64,000 nt of DNA from Aliikangiella sp. G2MR2-5 (lineage in GTDB: Bacteria; Pseudomonadota; Gammaproteobacteria; Enterobacterales; Kangiellaceae): contig NZ_JADPQF010000004.1 in assembly GCF_015687155.1 (NCBI RefSeq), positions 1-64,000 of the forward strand. The letters are read 5' to 3'. The position numbers and the translations under genes are program-made. Within the stretch, counting starts at the first letter, position 1, and each line of letters starts with the position of its first letter. This document shows, piece after piece, positions 17,877 through 26,959 of this stretch. Below the pieces are notes generated by a model, which saw nothing but the letters and a program-made list of their open reading frames with translations, did no database searches and was not told the DNA's origin.

Positions 17877-18993
17877 AAACCACTTCACTATGGAGTTCGA
17901 TTTTCTCGTTGGCAATTCTAAAGATATATACTGGTCGAATAGGAGTACCATCACCTCTAAAGCGGATATCCCCAGATACGCCACTAAACCACTCTAAATT
18001 TGCAATTTCTGTTCGTATGGCTTCGGGCTGATTACCAACAGCTTTTATTACCGCCACCACAAGTTTTAAAGCATCGTAGCTCAATGCTGCTACGATCGTA
18101 GGCGGAGCATCATATATTTTGCTGTAGGCTTCAGAAAAAGCACGTGACTTTGCCCGGTCAGCCGCAACCTGCTCGCCCCACTGATGACTATAGTAAGCTT
18201 CTAAAGACGGATTTCTTCGACGAATATTTTCAGGATGCCAACTGTCACTCCCCAGAATTGGTACTGACCAATTTAACTGTTCAATCACTAACATTTGCCT
18301 GCGCACATCTTGATCAAAATTAGGTGAAAATAAAAGGTCAACCTTTTCGTTCTTCATTTTCTCCAAAGCTAACTGAAAATTCTGTTCACTCGAAACATAT
18401 TTGAAGATATTCAGCTTAGTGCCGGCTATCTGTTTGACTCGTTCGATAAAAAGCGAAGCAATTTCGCTACTGTAAGAATTACTGGCCTTATACACGACAC
18501 CAATGTGTTTTGCGTTCAGGTTAATAGATGCAAAATCGGCAAGAGCTCGAGCCTGAATTTCGTCGGTAAATGCTAATCTGAAGACATATTTTTTGCCTTT
18601 GGTTAGATTGCCATGTGAAGAACTGGGAGAAATCATCGGCAAATGCAGGCTATCTGCAAGCTTTGCTATCGGAATTGCCTGGTGGCTAGAAGTGGGTCCA
18701 ATAATCGCATCTATACGTTCAGCTTTAATTAGCTCTCTAAACGCAACTAAAGCAGATTCCTGCGTTGAGCCAATATCCTTTTTAATTAAGTTTAACGAGA
18801 TCCGGCTGGGCCCGAAGAAGTTACTTTGCTCCTCCATTATCTCTCTTTCCACCATCTGGCTTGCTCGCAGCAGAGATTGGCCGGCATTTGATTGATGATT
18901 ATATAAAATCCCGATATTAATGGTCTTGGCCTGTTCTGTACAAGCGACAGTAAGCAGCAATAGAAAGGTAAAAAACAGTGTACGAATTGTCAT
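17869..18993 (-). CDS. Periplasmic-binding-protein-like lipoprotein (LivJ/type 1 fold), first copy
   Basis: The ATG at 18993 yields 374 residues starting MTIRTLFFTFLLLLTVAC, a typical lipoprotein signal with an atypical -3 residue; the frame is open upstream to 19089. The mature protein carries INIGILYNHQSNAG, DAIIGPTSSHQAIPIAKLAD and LPMISPSSSHGNLTKGKKYV in lobe one and HIGVVYKASNSYSSEIASLF in lobe two. It is the promoter-proximal gene of the operon that ends in the diguanylate cyclase. The three lipoproteins are related but well diverged, so they may recognise different ligands or act together. Confidence 0.82.
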   Translation of the reverse strand: MTIRTLFFTFLLLLTVACTEQAKTINIGILYNHQSNAGQSLLRASQMVEREIMEEQSNFFGPSRISLNLIKKDIGSTQESALVAFRELIKAERIDAIIGPTSSHQAIPIAKLADSLHLPMISPSSSHGNLTKGKKYVFRLAFTDEIQARALADFASINLNAKHIGVVYKASNSYSSEIASLFIERVKQIAGTKLNIFKYVSSEQNFQLALEKMKNEKVDLLFSPNFDQDVRRQMLVIEQLNWSVPILGSDSWHPENIRRRNPSLEAYYSHQWGEQVAADRAKSRAFSEAYSKIYDAPPTIVAALSYDALKLVVAVIKAVGNQPEAIRTEIANLEWFSGVSGDIRFRGDGTPIRPVYIFRIANEKIELHSEVVYE

Positions 18994-19083
18994 TCCACCA
19001 ACCCGAAACCATTTACAAGCGTAGTGAATCAGTTTGGATTTGAAATATGAGCGTGAACCAGGCTTGTTATCAAGAATTGTTAG

Positions 19084-19170
19084 CAGCAAAGCACAGAGAA
19101 ACCCTAAATTGTCAGTTATTCTAAGTATAGAAGAATATTGGGATTATGCTGTAGTTAGGTTGCTTTGCTG
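19084..19170. repeat. 10-bp inverted repeat flanking the operon leader
   Basis: CAGCAAAGCA (19084-19093) and TGCTTTGCTG (19161-19170) are perfect inverse copies 67 bp apart. They bracket the region where the promoter of the lipoprotein-kinase operon must lie. They could be paired operators or chance; there is no T tract to make a terminator. Confidence 0.3.
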
Positions 19171-19211
19171 AATAGCCTGATTTCTCAGAATAGTCGAATA
19201 CAATCAATTAT

Positions 19212-19454
19212 TTATAGCTTACTCTCCAGATTGGCGACGGCTTTTTCCAGTGCGTCAACCTTTTCTCTGGTTCTCGCGAGTACTTTGGTTTGTGCTTCAA
19301 ACTCTTCACGAGTAACAAGATCCATTTTAGCCAGCCCAGATTGGAGAATTTGCTTAAATTGGGCATGAATATCCTTCTGCAGCGCTTTAGCACCTTCTGG
19401 CAATGCTTCATTAAGCTTTGCTGCAATCTCATCAATTTTTCGGGCGTCAAACAT
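19212..19454 (-). CDS. ubiK: Ubiquinone biosynthesis accessory factor UbiK
   Basis: The 80-residue protein is almost entirely helical. It begins MFDARKIDEIAAKLNEALPE and contains DIHAQFKQILQSGLAKMDLVTREEF and a C-terminal trimerising coiled coil (VLARTREKVDALEKAVANLE). This is the YqiC/BMFP family, renamed UbiK, which helps assemble the aerobic ubiquinone biosynthesis complex and binds UbiJ and lipids. Length and sequence fit the family. The gene stands alone. Confidence 0.92.
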   Translation of the reverse strand: MFDARKIDEIAAKLNEALPEGAKALQKDIHAQFKQILQSGLAKMDLVTREEFEAQTKVLARTREKVDALEKAVANLESKL

Positions 19455-19612
19455 ATTAGGCCTGCTTTTTTGAACATAGAATTATCTTTCCATACCAGTA
19501 AGAGCATGGACAGTCTGCATTATTTTATCACAATTGGTGGTAACAATACCCTCATATATAAAGAGCCGGTTAAAACACTTCAGCCTATTCTCCCGAAAAA
19601 CAGTTAACTTGT

Positions 19613-19640
19613 TGGGCGTTTGATGAAATATGCGTATAAT
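19613..19640 (+). promoter_or_regulatory. Sigma70 promoter of yihG
   Basis: TTGGGC (19613-19618) and a consensus TATAAT (19635-19640) are 16 bp apart and lie 49 bp upstream of the yihG start codon. Confidence 0.6.
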
Positions 19641-19688
19641 CAGCTCGACTTAGCGAATTTTACCAACCAGAGATAATAAGCTAAATTT

Positions 19689-20597
19689 ATGTTATCTAAA
19701 ATCATTCCGGCCCAACTTCTTGGTGCCTTAACTCTTTTTTTGCACACAATTAATACCTTTTTCTGGTTTGTCCCCATACTTGTATTCGCCCTCCTAAAAA
19801 TGTTACTTCCAGTTCAATCAGCTACCAGGGGAATTAACTACCTGTTAAATAATTGTGCTTCAGGCTGGATCAGCGTAAATCGTTTGATCACAGCCGTTAC
19901 CAAACCCATCGAATGGCAAATTGATATACCAGAGAACCTTTCAGACGATGACTGGTATCTGGTAGTAGCCAACCATCAAAGCTGGGTTGATATATTGGCG
20001 CTTCAACAAGTCTTTAATCGAAAAATTCCATTTCTCAAATTTTTCTTAAAACAGGAGCTTTTCTGGGTACCTGTGTTAGGAATAGCCTGGTGGGCGCTAG
20101 ACTTCCCATTTATGAAACGCTATACAAAGTCATATATAAAAAAGAATCCTCATAAAAAGGGTAAGGACTTTGAAACGACTAAAAAAGCTTGTGAAAAGTT
20201 CAAATCACTGCCGATTTCCATAATGAATTTTGCTGAAGGAACTCGCTTTACCCAGCTAAAGCATGACAAGCAAAAATCGCCTTTTCAATATTTGCTTAAA
20301 CCCAAATCTGGTGGTATTGGCTATGTTCTTGCTTTGATGGATGAAGTAGAACACTTATTAGATGTGACCATCAATTACCCGGATAACCGGGACTTTAGTT
20401 TTTGGGACTTTCTTTGCGGCAAGGTCAGGAAAATTCAACTTCAAGCACGACTAATCGAAATTCCTGAAACAATAAAGGGCAACTATATTGAAGATCCTGA
20501 GTGCCGAAAAAGTGTTCAGCGGTGGATTAATGTGCTATGGAAGGAAAAAGATGAAACACTGGCCCGTCTAAATCAGACCAGTGAAACTAATTCCTGA
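19689..20597 (+). CDS. yihG: Probable lysophospholipid acyltransferase YihG
   Basis: The 302-residue membrane protein belongs to the PlsC/LPLAT acyltransferase family. The catalytic HX4D motif is NHQSWVDI (about residue 97) and the acceptor-binding motif is FAEGTRFT. Segments ELFWVPVLGIAWWALDFPFMKRY and KDFETTKKACEKF match E. coli YihG closely, and the length is the same (about 300). One N-terminal membrane helix is present. YihG-type enzymes acylate lysophosphatidic acid with particular acyl chains. It is preceded by its own promoter. Confidence 0.9.
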   Translation: MLSKIIPAQLLGALTLFLHTINTFFWFVPILVFALLKMLLPVQSATRGINYLLNNCASGWISVNRLITAVTKPIEWQIDIPENLSDDDWYLVVANHQSWVDILALQQVFNRKIPFLKFFLKQELFWVPVLGIAWWALDFPFMKRYTKSYIKKNPHKKGKDFETTKKACEKFKSLPISIMNFAEGTRFTQLKHDKQKSPFQYLLKPKSGGIGYVLALMDEVEHLLDVTINYPDNRDFSFWDFLCGKVRKIQLQARLIEIPETIKGNYIEDPECRKSVQRWINVLWKEKDETLARLNQTSETNS

Positions 20598-20631
20598 CTC
20601 TTGAAATCCAGAATTAAATAATCCGCACTGA

Positions 20632-21006
20632 TTAACTAAAAGCTGGCTTCAAGGAAGCAATAGCAAAAATTGCACTTATCGTAGCAAGCGAAAGGATAAA
20701 TGCAGCAATACGGATCTTCTTACTTTTTCCTCTTTTCAATGCAACCGTTCCCAGCAGAATGTATAGAACCAATAGAACAATCTTCGCTGTTACCCAGTTG
20801 ACTACAAAAGGATATTGTTGAGACAGAGACACAAGAATAACCGCTGACACCAGTAAAATGGTATCAATTATATGAGGTAGGATTTTTGTGGCCTTAATTG
20901 ATAGCAGCTTGCTTTCAATCAACATCCAGTAACCTCTGATCAAAAAACCAAGAAACGAGACGCCCGCAGCCATCATATGAATTTTTTTAATGATTAAGTA
21001 ATCCAC
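20632..21006 (-). CDS. SirB2-family inner membrane protein
   Basis: A 124-residue protein with four predicted membrane helices, beginning MDYLIIKKIHMMAAGVSF and containing GYWMLIESKLL, LPHIIDTILLVSA and WVTAKIVLLVLYI, which is the SirB2 family pattern. SirB2 was named from Salmonella as linked to invasion gene expression, but no mechanism is established. The start overlaps the 3' end of yigZ by 13 bp on the same strand, indicating co-expression. Confidence 0.85.
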   Translation of the reverse strand: MDYLIIKKIHMMAAGVSFLGFLIRGYWMLIESKLLSIKATKILPHIIDTILLVSAVILVSLSQQYPFVVNWVTAKIVLLVLYILLGTVALKRGKSKKIRIAAFILSLATISAIFAIASLKPAFS

Positions 21007-21599
21007 TCAATATTTCCCCTAAATTGATTCTGCAATGCTTGTTTAAATCTATCTTTTTGTTCACTTGCAACCATCAAGCTTATCTGAATCTGGCTTTGAT
21101 ACTCGATAGTGACTTCCTCTATCAGGAAATCCTTCATTACATGTTCGCAATCTTTTAATTGAGAGTAATCTACCTCAAATTTAAGCGGACTGAAATCTAC
21201 TTTTTCCTTGAGTGGAAGTTGCTCCATAGCGAGCTTCACACCGCCGCCATAAGCTCGACTCAATCCACCGGTGCCCAACTTGGTGCCGCCATAATATCGA
21301 GTACAAACGGCGACTATGTCACCTACACCAGAATGCTGTAAAACAGTCAACATCGGCTTACCAGCGGTTCCAGAAGGCTCGCCATCATCGCTACACCCAA
21401 GCAAAGTAGTAGACTGTGGATTACCGACGATATACGCCCAACAATGGTGAGTGGCATCCGGATAAGTCTGGTTCAGTTCCTTAATAAAAGCCTTGGCTGC
21501 TTCCGCTGTGGTGACGTTGCGAATTCGAGTAATAAACTGGCTGTTTTTGATGACTTCCTCCACCTCGAAAGGCTCGGCAGGGACTTGATAGCTCGACAT
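20994..21599 (-). CDS. yigZ: IMPACT family protein YigZ
   Basis: The 201-residue protein has the N-terminal UPF0029/IMPACT domain (about residues 15-120) with HHCWAYIVG, CSDDGEPSGTAGKPML and TRYYGGTKLGTGGL, and a C-terminal DUF1949 ferredoxin-like domain. In E. coli yigZ lies next to pepQ, as it does here (166 bp downstream of pepQ). Related IMPACT proteins regulate translation in eukaryotes; the bacterial role is not defined. Confidence 0.93.
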   Translation of the reverse strand: MSSYQVPAEPFEVEEVIKNSQFITRIRNVTTAEAAKAFIKELNQTYPDATHHCWAYIVGNPQSTTLLGCSDDGEPSGTAGKPMLTVLQHSGVGDIVAVCTRYYGGTKLGTGGLSRAYGGGVKLAMEQLPLKEKVDFSPLKFEVDYSQLKDCEHVMKDFLIEEVTIEYQSQIQISLMVASEQKDRFKQALQNQFRGNIEWIT

Positions 21600-21765
21600 T
21601 TGACTGGTCTGTTGGTTAATTCGCGACAGATCTTATCACGAAACTCAAGTTTTTGCGGAAAGCTAATACAAAGGGAGTCATTTCGAATGTTCATTTTTTG
21701 CAATCAAGCAACCAACATTCAACCGGACTCCCTGAAGGGTGAAGACCTGAAACAGAGTGTTCACT

Positions 21766-23088
21766 TTACAAAGCGGAGAAAGCGTCTCGTGTTAAGTTCT
21801 CGACGCCACTTTCACGAATAACAATATTGTCTTCGATGCGAATTCCGCCATAAGGCCTGAAAGATTCAATTTTATCCCAGTTAAAAGCATTCGCGTATTC
21901 TCCATCTTTTTGCTTCGCCAATAACGGATCGATAAAGTAGAAACCCGGCTCAACGGTATAAACCATGTTTGATTCGATGGTTCGAGTGCTTCTTAGAAAC
22001 GGGTAAGCTGCTGGTGGAGGCTTGGCAGCACCAGTCTCATCTGCAAACTGACCACCAACATCATGTACTTGCAATCCTATTAAGTGGCCCAATCCGTGCG
22101 GAAAGAAAGTTGAGGTAATATCAGTTTCAACCAAAGCGTCCACGGACATATCGACAAAATTGAAATCATGTATCAGTCTGGCAATCTTTCGATGAGCACT
22201 GGCATGCAAATCTCCATACTCTGCCCCCACTCTGGCTTCTCCAATACACTCCAGATTAACAGCATCCATTGCAGATATTAACTCAGCAAACTCTCCTGCT
22301 TCATAGGCATAAGTACGTGTAATATCCGAGTGATATCCCGCAACAGATGCACCAGCATCAATTAGAAACGAGCGAACTTTGTCCGGTACTTTAGACTGGC
22401 AGTCATGATAATGAAGAATCGCGCCATTGGCGTTTAACGCAATAATATTTCCATAGGGTAGTTGATGTTCAAGAATGCCTAGTGACTCGAGATATGCAAG
22501 ATGAATCTGTTGTTCACTCTTTCCTGCGCGGAACATTTTTTCTGCAACATTATGTGCTCGTGCGGCTAGCTGATTAGCTTGCTTAATGCACTCAATCTCA
22601 TAATCACTTTTATAGGCTCTTTGCCAATAGATAGCATTGATCAAAGACTCAGGATTTTTTTGAGCTTTTTCGTAATCCGCAAGAATTTCAGAATCTTCCC
22701 CGAGAATAGCGACCGCTTGATTATCGAGCGGTAAAAGCTCTGCTGCTGCTTTAGTTTCCTTAATAACTTCTATTTCAAAGTGCTCAGTCCAATAGCCTGA
22801 AGGATCAGCGGGTGGTGTATGCCAAAAATCAACCGGTTGAAAATAAACCAGTTTTGGTTTGCCGCTTAAACCAATAACAATAAAGCTGTGCGGCAACTCA
22901 GTCAAAGGTACATAGGTCCGGAAAAAGAAACTCGATTTAAATGGATAGTCCATGTCGTCCTGATAAACACGAATGGGGGTACCTGATGAAATAATTAGAT
23001 TTTCTATATCATTATTTTGCATCAATTGGCGATGTCTCTTTAATAGGTCGCCAATATGATTACTGTAGAGTTGATTCATATCTGTCAC
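21766..23088 (-). CDS. pepQ: Xaa-Pro dipeptidase PepQ
   Basis: The 440-residue M24B metallopeptidase cleaves dipeptides with a C-terminal proline. The dinuclear metal ligands are visible: Asp in FLIDAGA, Asp in GYHSDITRTY, His in FPHGLGHLIG, Glu in YTVEPGFYF and Glu in GGIRIEDNIVI. The N-terminal part has the PepQ-specific FRTYVPLTELPHS and QPVDFWHTPPADP stretches. Start is at MTD or the nearby MNQ. The pepQ-yigZ pair keeps the classical gammaproteobacterial order, with fadBA about 3.9 kb away. Confidence 0.95.
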   Translation of the reverse strand: MTDMNQLYSNHIGDLLKRHRQLMQNNDIENLIISSGTPIRVYQDDMDYPFKSSFFFRTYVPLTELPHSFIVIGLSGKPKLVYFQPVDFWHTPPADPSGYWTEHFEIEVIKETKAAAELLPLDNQAVAILGEDSEILADYEKAQKNPESLINAIYWQRAYKSDYEIECIKQANQLAARAHNVAEKMFRAGKSEQQIHLAYLESLGILEHQLPYGNIIALNANGAILHYHDCQSKVPDKVRSFLIDAGASVAGYHSDITRTYAYEAGEFAELISAMDAVNLECIGEARVGAEYGDLHASAHRKIARLIHDFNFVDMSVDALVETDITSTFFPHGLGHLIGLQVHDVGGQFADETGAAKPPPAAYPFLRSTRTIESNMVYTVEPGFYFIDPLLAKQKDGEYANAFNWDKIESFRPYGGIRIEDNIVIRESGVENLTRDAFSAL

Positions 23089-23344
23089 AATAAATTTCCT
23101 GAAGTTAGATCCGCGCCCGGCAAGCCAAACACCTTTTTATCATCTGGAATTTGCTGCCTTCGGGCATTGCCATTTATAATCACCATTGAAGATAACTGCC
23201 GCTCAGCGAGCGGAATAATGGCTGGAGGCAATAAAAGTATCAGCCTGAAATAGTTCCATCATGTTAATAACTTTATGCTTTAGGTGCAATGAACAGGTAG
23301 TTATTAGGAATTGCCAGAGATTCTAAAATTGTAACAAATGTCCA

Positions 23345-23872
23345 CTAGCGCTTGTTTTCAAGCGCTCGTCTTTTTTCAACAGCCATGGGTGTGATAGCTT
23401 TTTCCAACGACTTTTCCAGGCCCAGCATGAAGTAAACTTCAGCCATTAAAAAAAAGGGGCCTATCAACAGTTGATTTAAGTCGTCAACAAAAGCGGGTTT
23501 CGCTTTTTCAAAATGATGTCCGATGAACTGAATAATCCATGCAACGATAAATACTGCTACAGCAATGAAAAGCGCATGTTCATATTGTGCAACCAGATCA
23601 GCAGTATAAACAACGGGGATAATAAACAGCAGTAAGCCTAGCGCCAATTTCCAATGAAGCATCAGATAGTAAATCAGAGTCAGGCCAAAGAAGAGCTTTG
23701 CCGGTGTCAATGCTATCTCTATCTGGTCAAATGTCACAGGAAAACGATACAAACTTAAAAGCAATGCTAAAGACCAGATAATCGAAGGAACACCGATAAA
23801 ATGGGTCGCAATGTTTCTTTTATTCAAATGAACGCTTTTATAAGTCGCCAATTGCTCTTCCGCAGTTTTCAT
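23345..23872 (-). CDS. Mpo1-like (DUF962/YGL010w) membrane protein
   Basis: The 175-residue protein has four or five membrane helices and the conserved motifs of the Mpo1 family: NKRNIATHFIGVPSIIW near the start and QFIGHHFEKAKPAF in the second half. The conserved histidines (THF, GHHFE) are the proposed iron ligands. Yeast Mpo1 is an Fe(II) dioxygenase that shortens 2-hydroxy fatty acids by alpha-oxidation; bacterial homologues are largely untested. Its place among lipid genes (yihG, fadBA) fits a fatty-acid role, but that is inference. Confidence 0.85.
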   Translation of the reverse strand: MKTAEEQLATYKSVHLNKRNIATHFIGVPSIIWSLALLLSLYRFPVTFDQIEIALTPAKLFFGLTLIYYLMLHWKLALGLLLFIIPVVYTADLVAQYEHALFIAVAVFIVAWIIQFIGHHFEKAKPAFVDDLNQLLIGPFFLMAEVYFMLGLEKSLEKAITPMAVEKRRALENKR

Positions 23873-24063
23873 GGCTCATCCCGATAAGTCAGTATCATTG
23901 ATTTAATGTTGACCAGACTTAGTTTGAATCTTCCAGCTTATTCGCCGGACAAATCTTCACGCAACATTGTAAACACAAGGCTCCCGTCTGAGAGCCAAGC
24001 ACCTCATAGAGCCATATTCGCAACTTGAAGAAGATTTGTAAAGTGGTCGGATGTGATTATTGA

Positions 24064-26634
24064 CTACACGCTACTTGAGCGGCTTTTATTCGGGCGGTAA
24101 GTATTACCTTGCGAGCTTCCCTGTGAATAGGACTCAAATGCTAAAGCAGGAACCGGCTTACCCAACAAATACCCCTGTATTTTGTGGACGCCTAAAAGTT
24201 CCAGTTTATATAGCTCCGATTCAGTCTCAACTCCCTCAGCCACCACCTGAGCATCAGTTGAATCAGCCATCTGGACAATAGCTTCCACAATATTCTGGTT
24301 AACTTTAGAGCGATCAACATCGCGCACAAAAGTCATATCAATCTTGATGAAGTCTGCATTGAGCTGTTGAATGTAGCTCATCGAAGAATACCCGGTACCG
24401 AAATCGTCAATAGCAATATAAAAACCCAACGCCTTAAGTTCTGATATCACACGCAAGAAGGTTTCCTGATCCTGCGATGCAGCAGACTCAGTGACTTCAA
24501 AAATGATTTGCGGAGCAGGTACTTTGGTTCTTTCCAGTTGCCACCGGATATAGGGAACCAGTTCGCTATGCTGAATATCAATACCTGAAAGGTTTATCGA
24601 TAGCAGAAAATCTGCACTTTGCGGATGTTCGCTCAACCAGTCAAAAGATTGAAATAACACCTGCTTGGTAATCTTGAAAATCAGATTGGACTCTTCTGCC
24701 AGGGGAATAAACTTCGCTGGTGATATCATACCCTTTTTCGGATGCTTCCAGCGAACAAGCACTTCTCCGCCACACAAGAGTTTATCGTGGGTGGTGTATT
24801 GCGGCTGTATATAGATTTTGAGAGTCTCGTCTTCAATCGCCTGACGTAAATCAGCCAATAATGCCGAGCGTTCACGAAAGAAGTCTTCATCTTCTTTTTG
24901 GTAAACAGCCCACATTTTTTGCTGACTTTTCGCTTTTAACAATGCCAGCTGGGCGTGGCGATAAGATTCCAGTAAACCCTGACGACCTTCCTGATAACGA
25001 GCCACTCCAATCTGAATCGATAATTGATTATCCAGCTTGCCAACACGTATTCGCCGCTCAGCTAGATGGACCAGAGGTAGTAAAATTGACTCATAGTCAC
25101 TTTTAATCTCGGCGATAACCAGTAGTTGATCGCCAGGCAATGCAATCAACTGGCTTTTTTCACCATCCGGTAGCTGGTACGTCTTAGCCCAGTCACCGTG
25201 GTTGAGAAATCGCGCGATACGCTCAATGTGTGAGCGATAAGCCCTTTCTGCGCCTTTCGGCCCCAACATTCCCAGTAACTGATCAAACCCTTTAAGCTCT
25301 ATCAATAGCATAACCTGCTGGGAGTTAGCTTCGGTATCTTGCTGCAAACGAAAAAAATCGCTACGAAAAAAAGAAAAGTTGGGTAGCAGAGTTTGTGGGT
25401 CGATAAAGGCATTGGAAATCGCTCGCTTTTCCGAGTATCTCAGCCGATCGGCAAGCGCGATAGACAGCAAAATTAATTCAATCAGTGCACCAAAGAAAAA
25501 GCCGTGCAAGCTAACAAAAGTCGCATCGATGAAATTCATAAAGGTCAGAATACCAATTCCCGCTCCTAACATTACGCATACCCACGAAACCAAAAAGAGC
25601 CGGGCGGGATAAAAACCGTTTCTAAAGGCGGCGATCGCCATGACAATAGCGTAAAGCGATCCCAAAGTTTGAAGCACTCCAAAAACGGGGATCATATGAT
25701 ACTCAACAACAAACAAAGATAGAATCAGGCCAGGAAGTAAGCTCCAGTTTACCCAGTAAAAGTGACGTTCAAACCAGGGAGCATTGTCTTTAGCGTTTAG
25801 AAAGCTTCGAGCGAATTGCAGTACCAACCAAAGCAAAGCGAAATTCAGCGACATAATATTCTGCCCTAGCAGACGCTGGAAATCATCTCCCCACAGCAAC
25901 CTGCCGTATCCATGCAGTCCGGCAAAATAGAAGAAAGTCACCAGATAAAAGCCCAGATACCAGAGATAGGAGTTAAGCTTGACCATTGCAAAAATGGTCG
26001 CATTGTAAATGGCAACAACAACTAGTAAGGCGAGCACTCCTCCCCAGAATAAATACTGTCGATATAAATAATTAGAAAAGCCCTCTTCAGAATAGATAGT
26101 CATAGGCATAATCGCTGGACTAACACTCTGTTTACGGATTAACAGGGAGAGCTCTGAATCCGGCTGGTAATTAATCGGAAAATAAAGTCCCTTATAAACA
26201 GCATCATCCGCAAGCAGGCGATCAGCAACCCCAAGCGACTTTTGAGCAACGAGCTTCCCCTGATCAAAAAGATAAAGGTCCAGGTGACTAATAATGGTAT
26301 TGTCAAAAACAAGGTAATAGGAAGAATTCTGATTCAGTTTTATGGCTGCATTCATCGTCAAATTCAGACGATACCAATAGATATCTGCTCCCGGGGCCAA
26401 TGATGGACTATAAAGCTCAGGCTTAAAATCCGGACTTGTAAGCAACTGAAAAGCTAGCTGCTGTGGAGAAATGTTTTTTTGATCCGCTCTTTGTTGATAG
26501 GTTTGCAAAGGCTCGCTGATCACCCGCTTATCTAGATCAGGCTCAAGGTACACTTCCACCGCCCAGCTATTGGTACTATAGAGGCACAGAAACAAAAAGA
26601 AATTAAAACAACTTTTCGAACAAAATTTGAACAA
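24064..26634 (-). CDS. 7TM-DISM receptor with GGDEF and EAL domains, probable phosphodiesterase
   Basis: The 856-residue protein has a signal peptide (1-25), a periplasmic 7TMR-DISMED2 jelly-roll-like domain (about 30-175), seven membrane helices (190-395), then GGDEF (about 410-575) and EAL (590-845) domains. The cyclase active site is destroyed (PGDQL instead of GGDEF). The EAL site is intact: EVLVRW, SINLSG, the EVTES glutamate, DDFGTGYSS, IKIDMTF, AEGVE, and QGYLLGKPV. It should therefore degrade c-di-GMP in response to an unknown periplasmic ligand, possibly a sugar. It is monocistronic and divergent from fadBA. Confidence 0.88.
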   Translation of the reverse strand: MFKFCSKSCFNFFLFLCLYSTNSWAVEVYLEPDLDKRVISEPLQTYQQRADQKNISPQQLAFQLLTSPDFKPELYSPSLAPGADIYWYRLNLTMNAAIKLNQNSSYYLVFDNTIISHLDLYLFDQGKLVAQKSLGVADRLLADDAVYKGLYFPINYQPDSELSLLIRKQSVSPAIMPMTIYSEEGFSNYLYRQYLFWGGVLALLVVVAIYNATIFAMVKLNSYLWYLGFYLVTFFYFAGLHGYGRLLWGDDFQRLLGQNIMSLNFALLWLVLQFARSFLNAKDNAPWFERHFYWVNWSLLPGLILSLFVVEYHMIPVFGVLQTLGSLYAIVMAIAAFRNGFYPARLFLVSWVCVMLGAGIGILTFMNFIDATFVSLHGFFFGALIELILLSIALADRLRYSEKRAISNAFIDPQTLLPNFSFFRSDFFRLQQDTEANSQQVMLLIELKGFDQLLGMLGPKGAERAYRSHIERIARFLNHGDWAKTYQLPDGEKSQLIALPGDQLLVIAEIKSDYESILLPLVHLAERRIRVGKLDNQLSIQIGVARYQEGRQGLLESYRHAQLALLKAKSQQKMWAVYQKEDEDFFRERSALLADLRQAIEDETLKIYIQPQYTTHDKLLCGGEVLVRWKHPKKGMISPAKFIPLAEESNLIFKITKQVLFQSFDWLSEHPQSADFLLSINLSGIDIQHSELVPYIRWQLERTKVPAPQIIFEVTESAASQDQETFLRVISELKALGFYIAIDDFGTGYSSMSYIQQLNADFIKIDMTFVRDVDRSKVNQNIVEAIVQMADSTDAQVVAEGVETESELYKLELLGVHKIQGYLLGKPVPALAFESYSQGSSQGNTYRPNKSRSSSV

Positions 26635-26768
26635 AGAATAAATTCCTTTTAGTAAGAATGAGCCATATCTCTTTGATTAGAAGGCTTTTCCCATTATAGC
26701 GACTATCATCTGCCGAAGCCGACAAAAATAATACCAATTTATCAAACTTGACTCCGTCATCTACAGAA

Positions 26769-26808
26769 TTCAAACACCTGTTTAAATTCTGGTCGAACCT
26801 GTTATAAT
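26769..26808 (+). promoter_or_regulatory. fadBA promoter with PsrA/FadR-like palindrome
   Basis: A consensus TATAAT (26803-26808) has its -35 region (TTTAAA, 26781-26786) inside the near-perfect palindrome TTCAAACACCTGTTTAAA (26769-26786). This resembles operators of PsrA, the fatty-acid regulator of many gammaproteobacteria. CTGGTCGAACCTGTT just downstream (26789-26803) also resembles a FadR site. A repressor bound at either site would block the promoter. Confidence 0.5.
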
Positions 26809-26959
26809 CGATCCAGTTTAATCAGGACCCAGATCAATAATTTAGCCGCCTAAAGCTTCTTAAATAGCAACAATTTAGACTAAACTAGGCGACACTAATT
26901 GAAGCTCAAATAATCTAGGTATAAGACAAGCGTCAACGCTTTAACCAATGGAGAACCCC

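Noticed and set aside
16713-19089. Branched-chain amino acid ABC transporter
   Set aside because: The lipoproteins have the right fold, but there is no permease or ATPase gene in the operon or elsewhere in the window; they are tied to a kinase instead.
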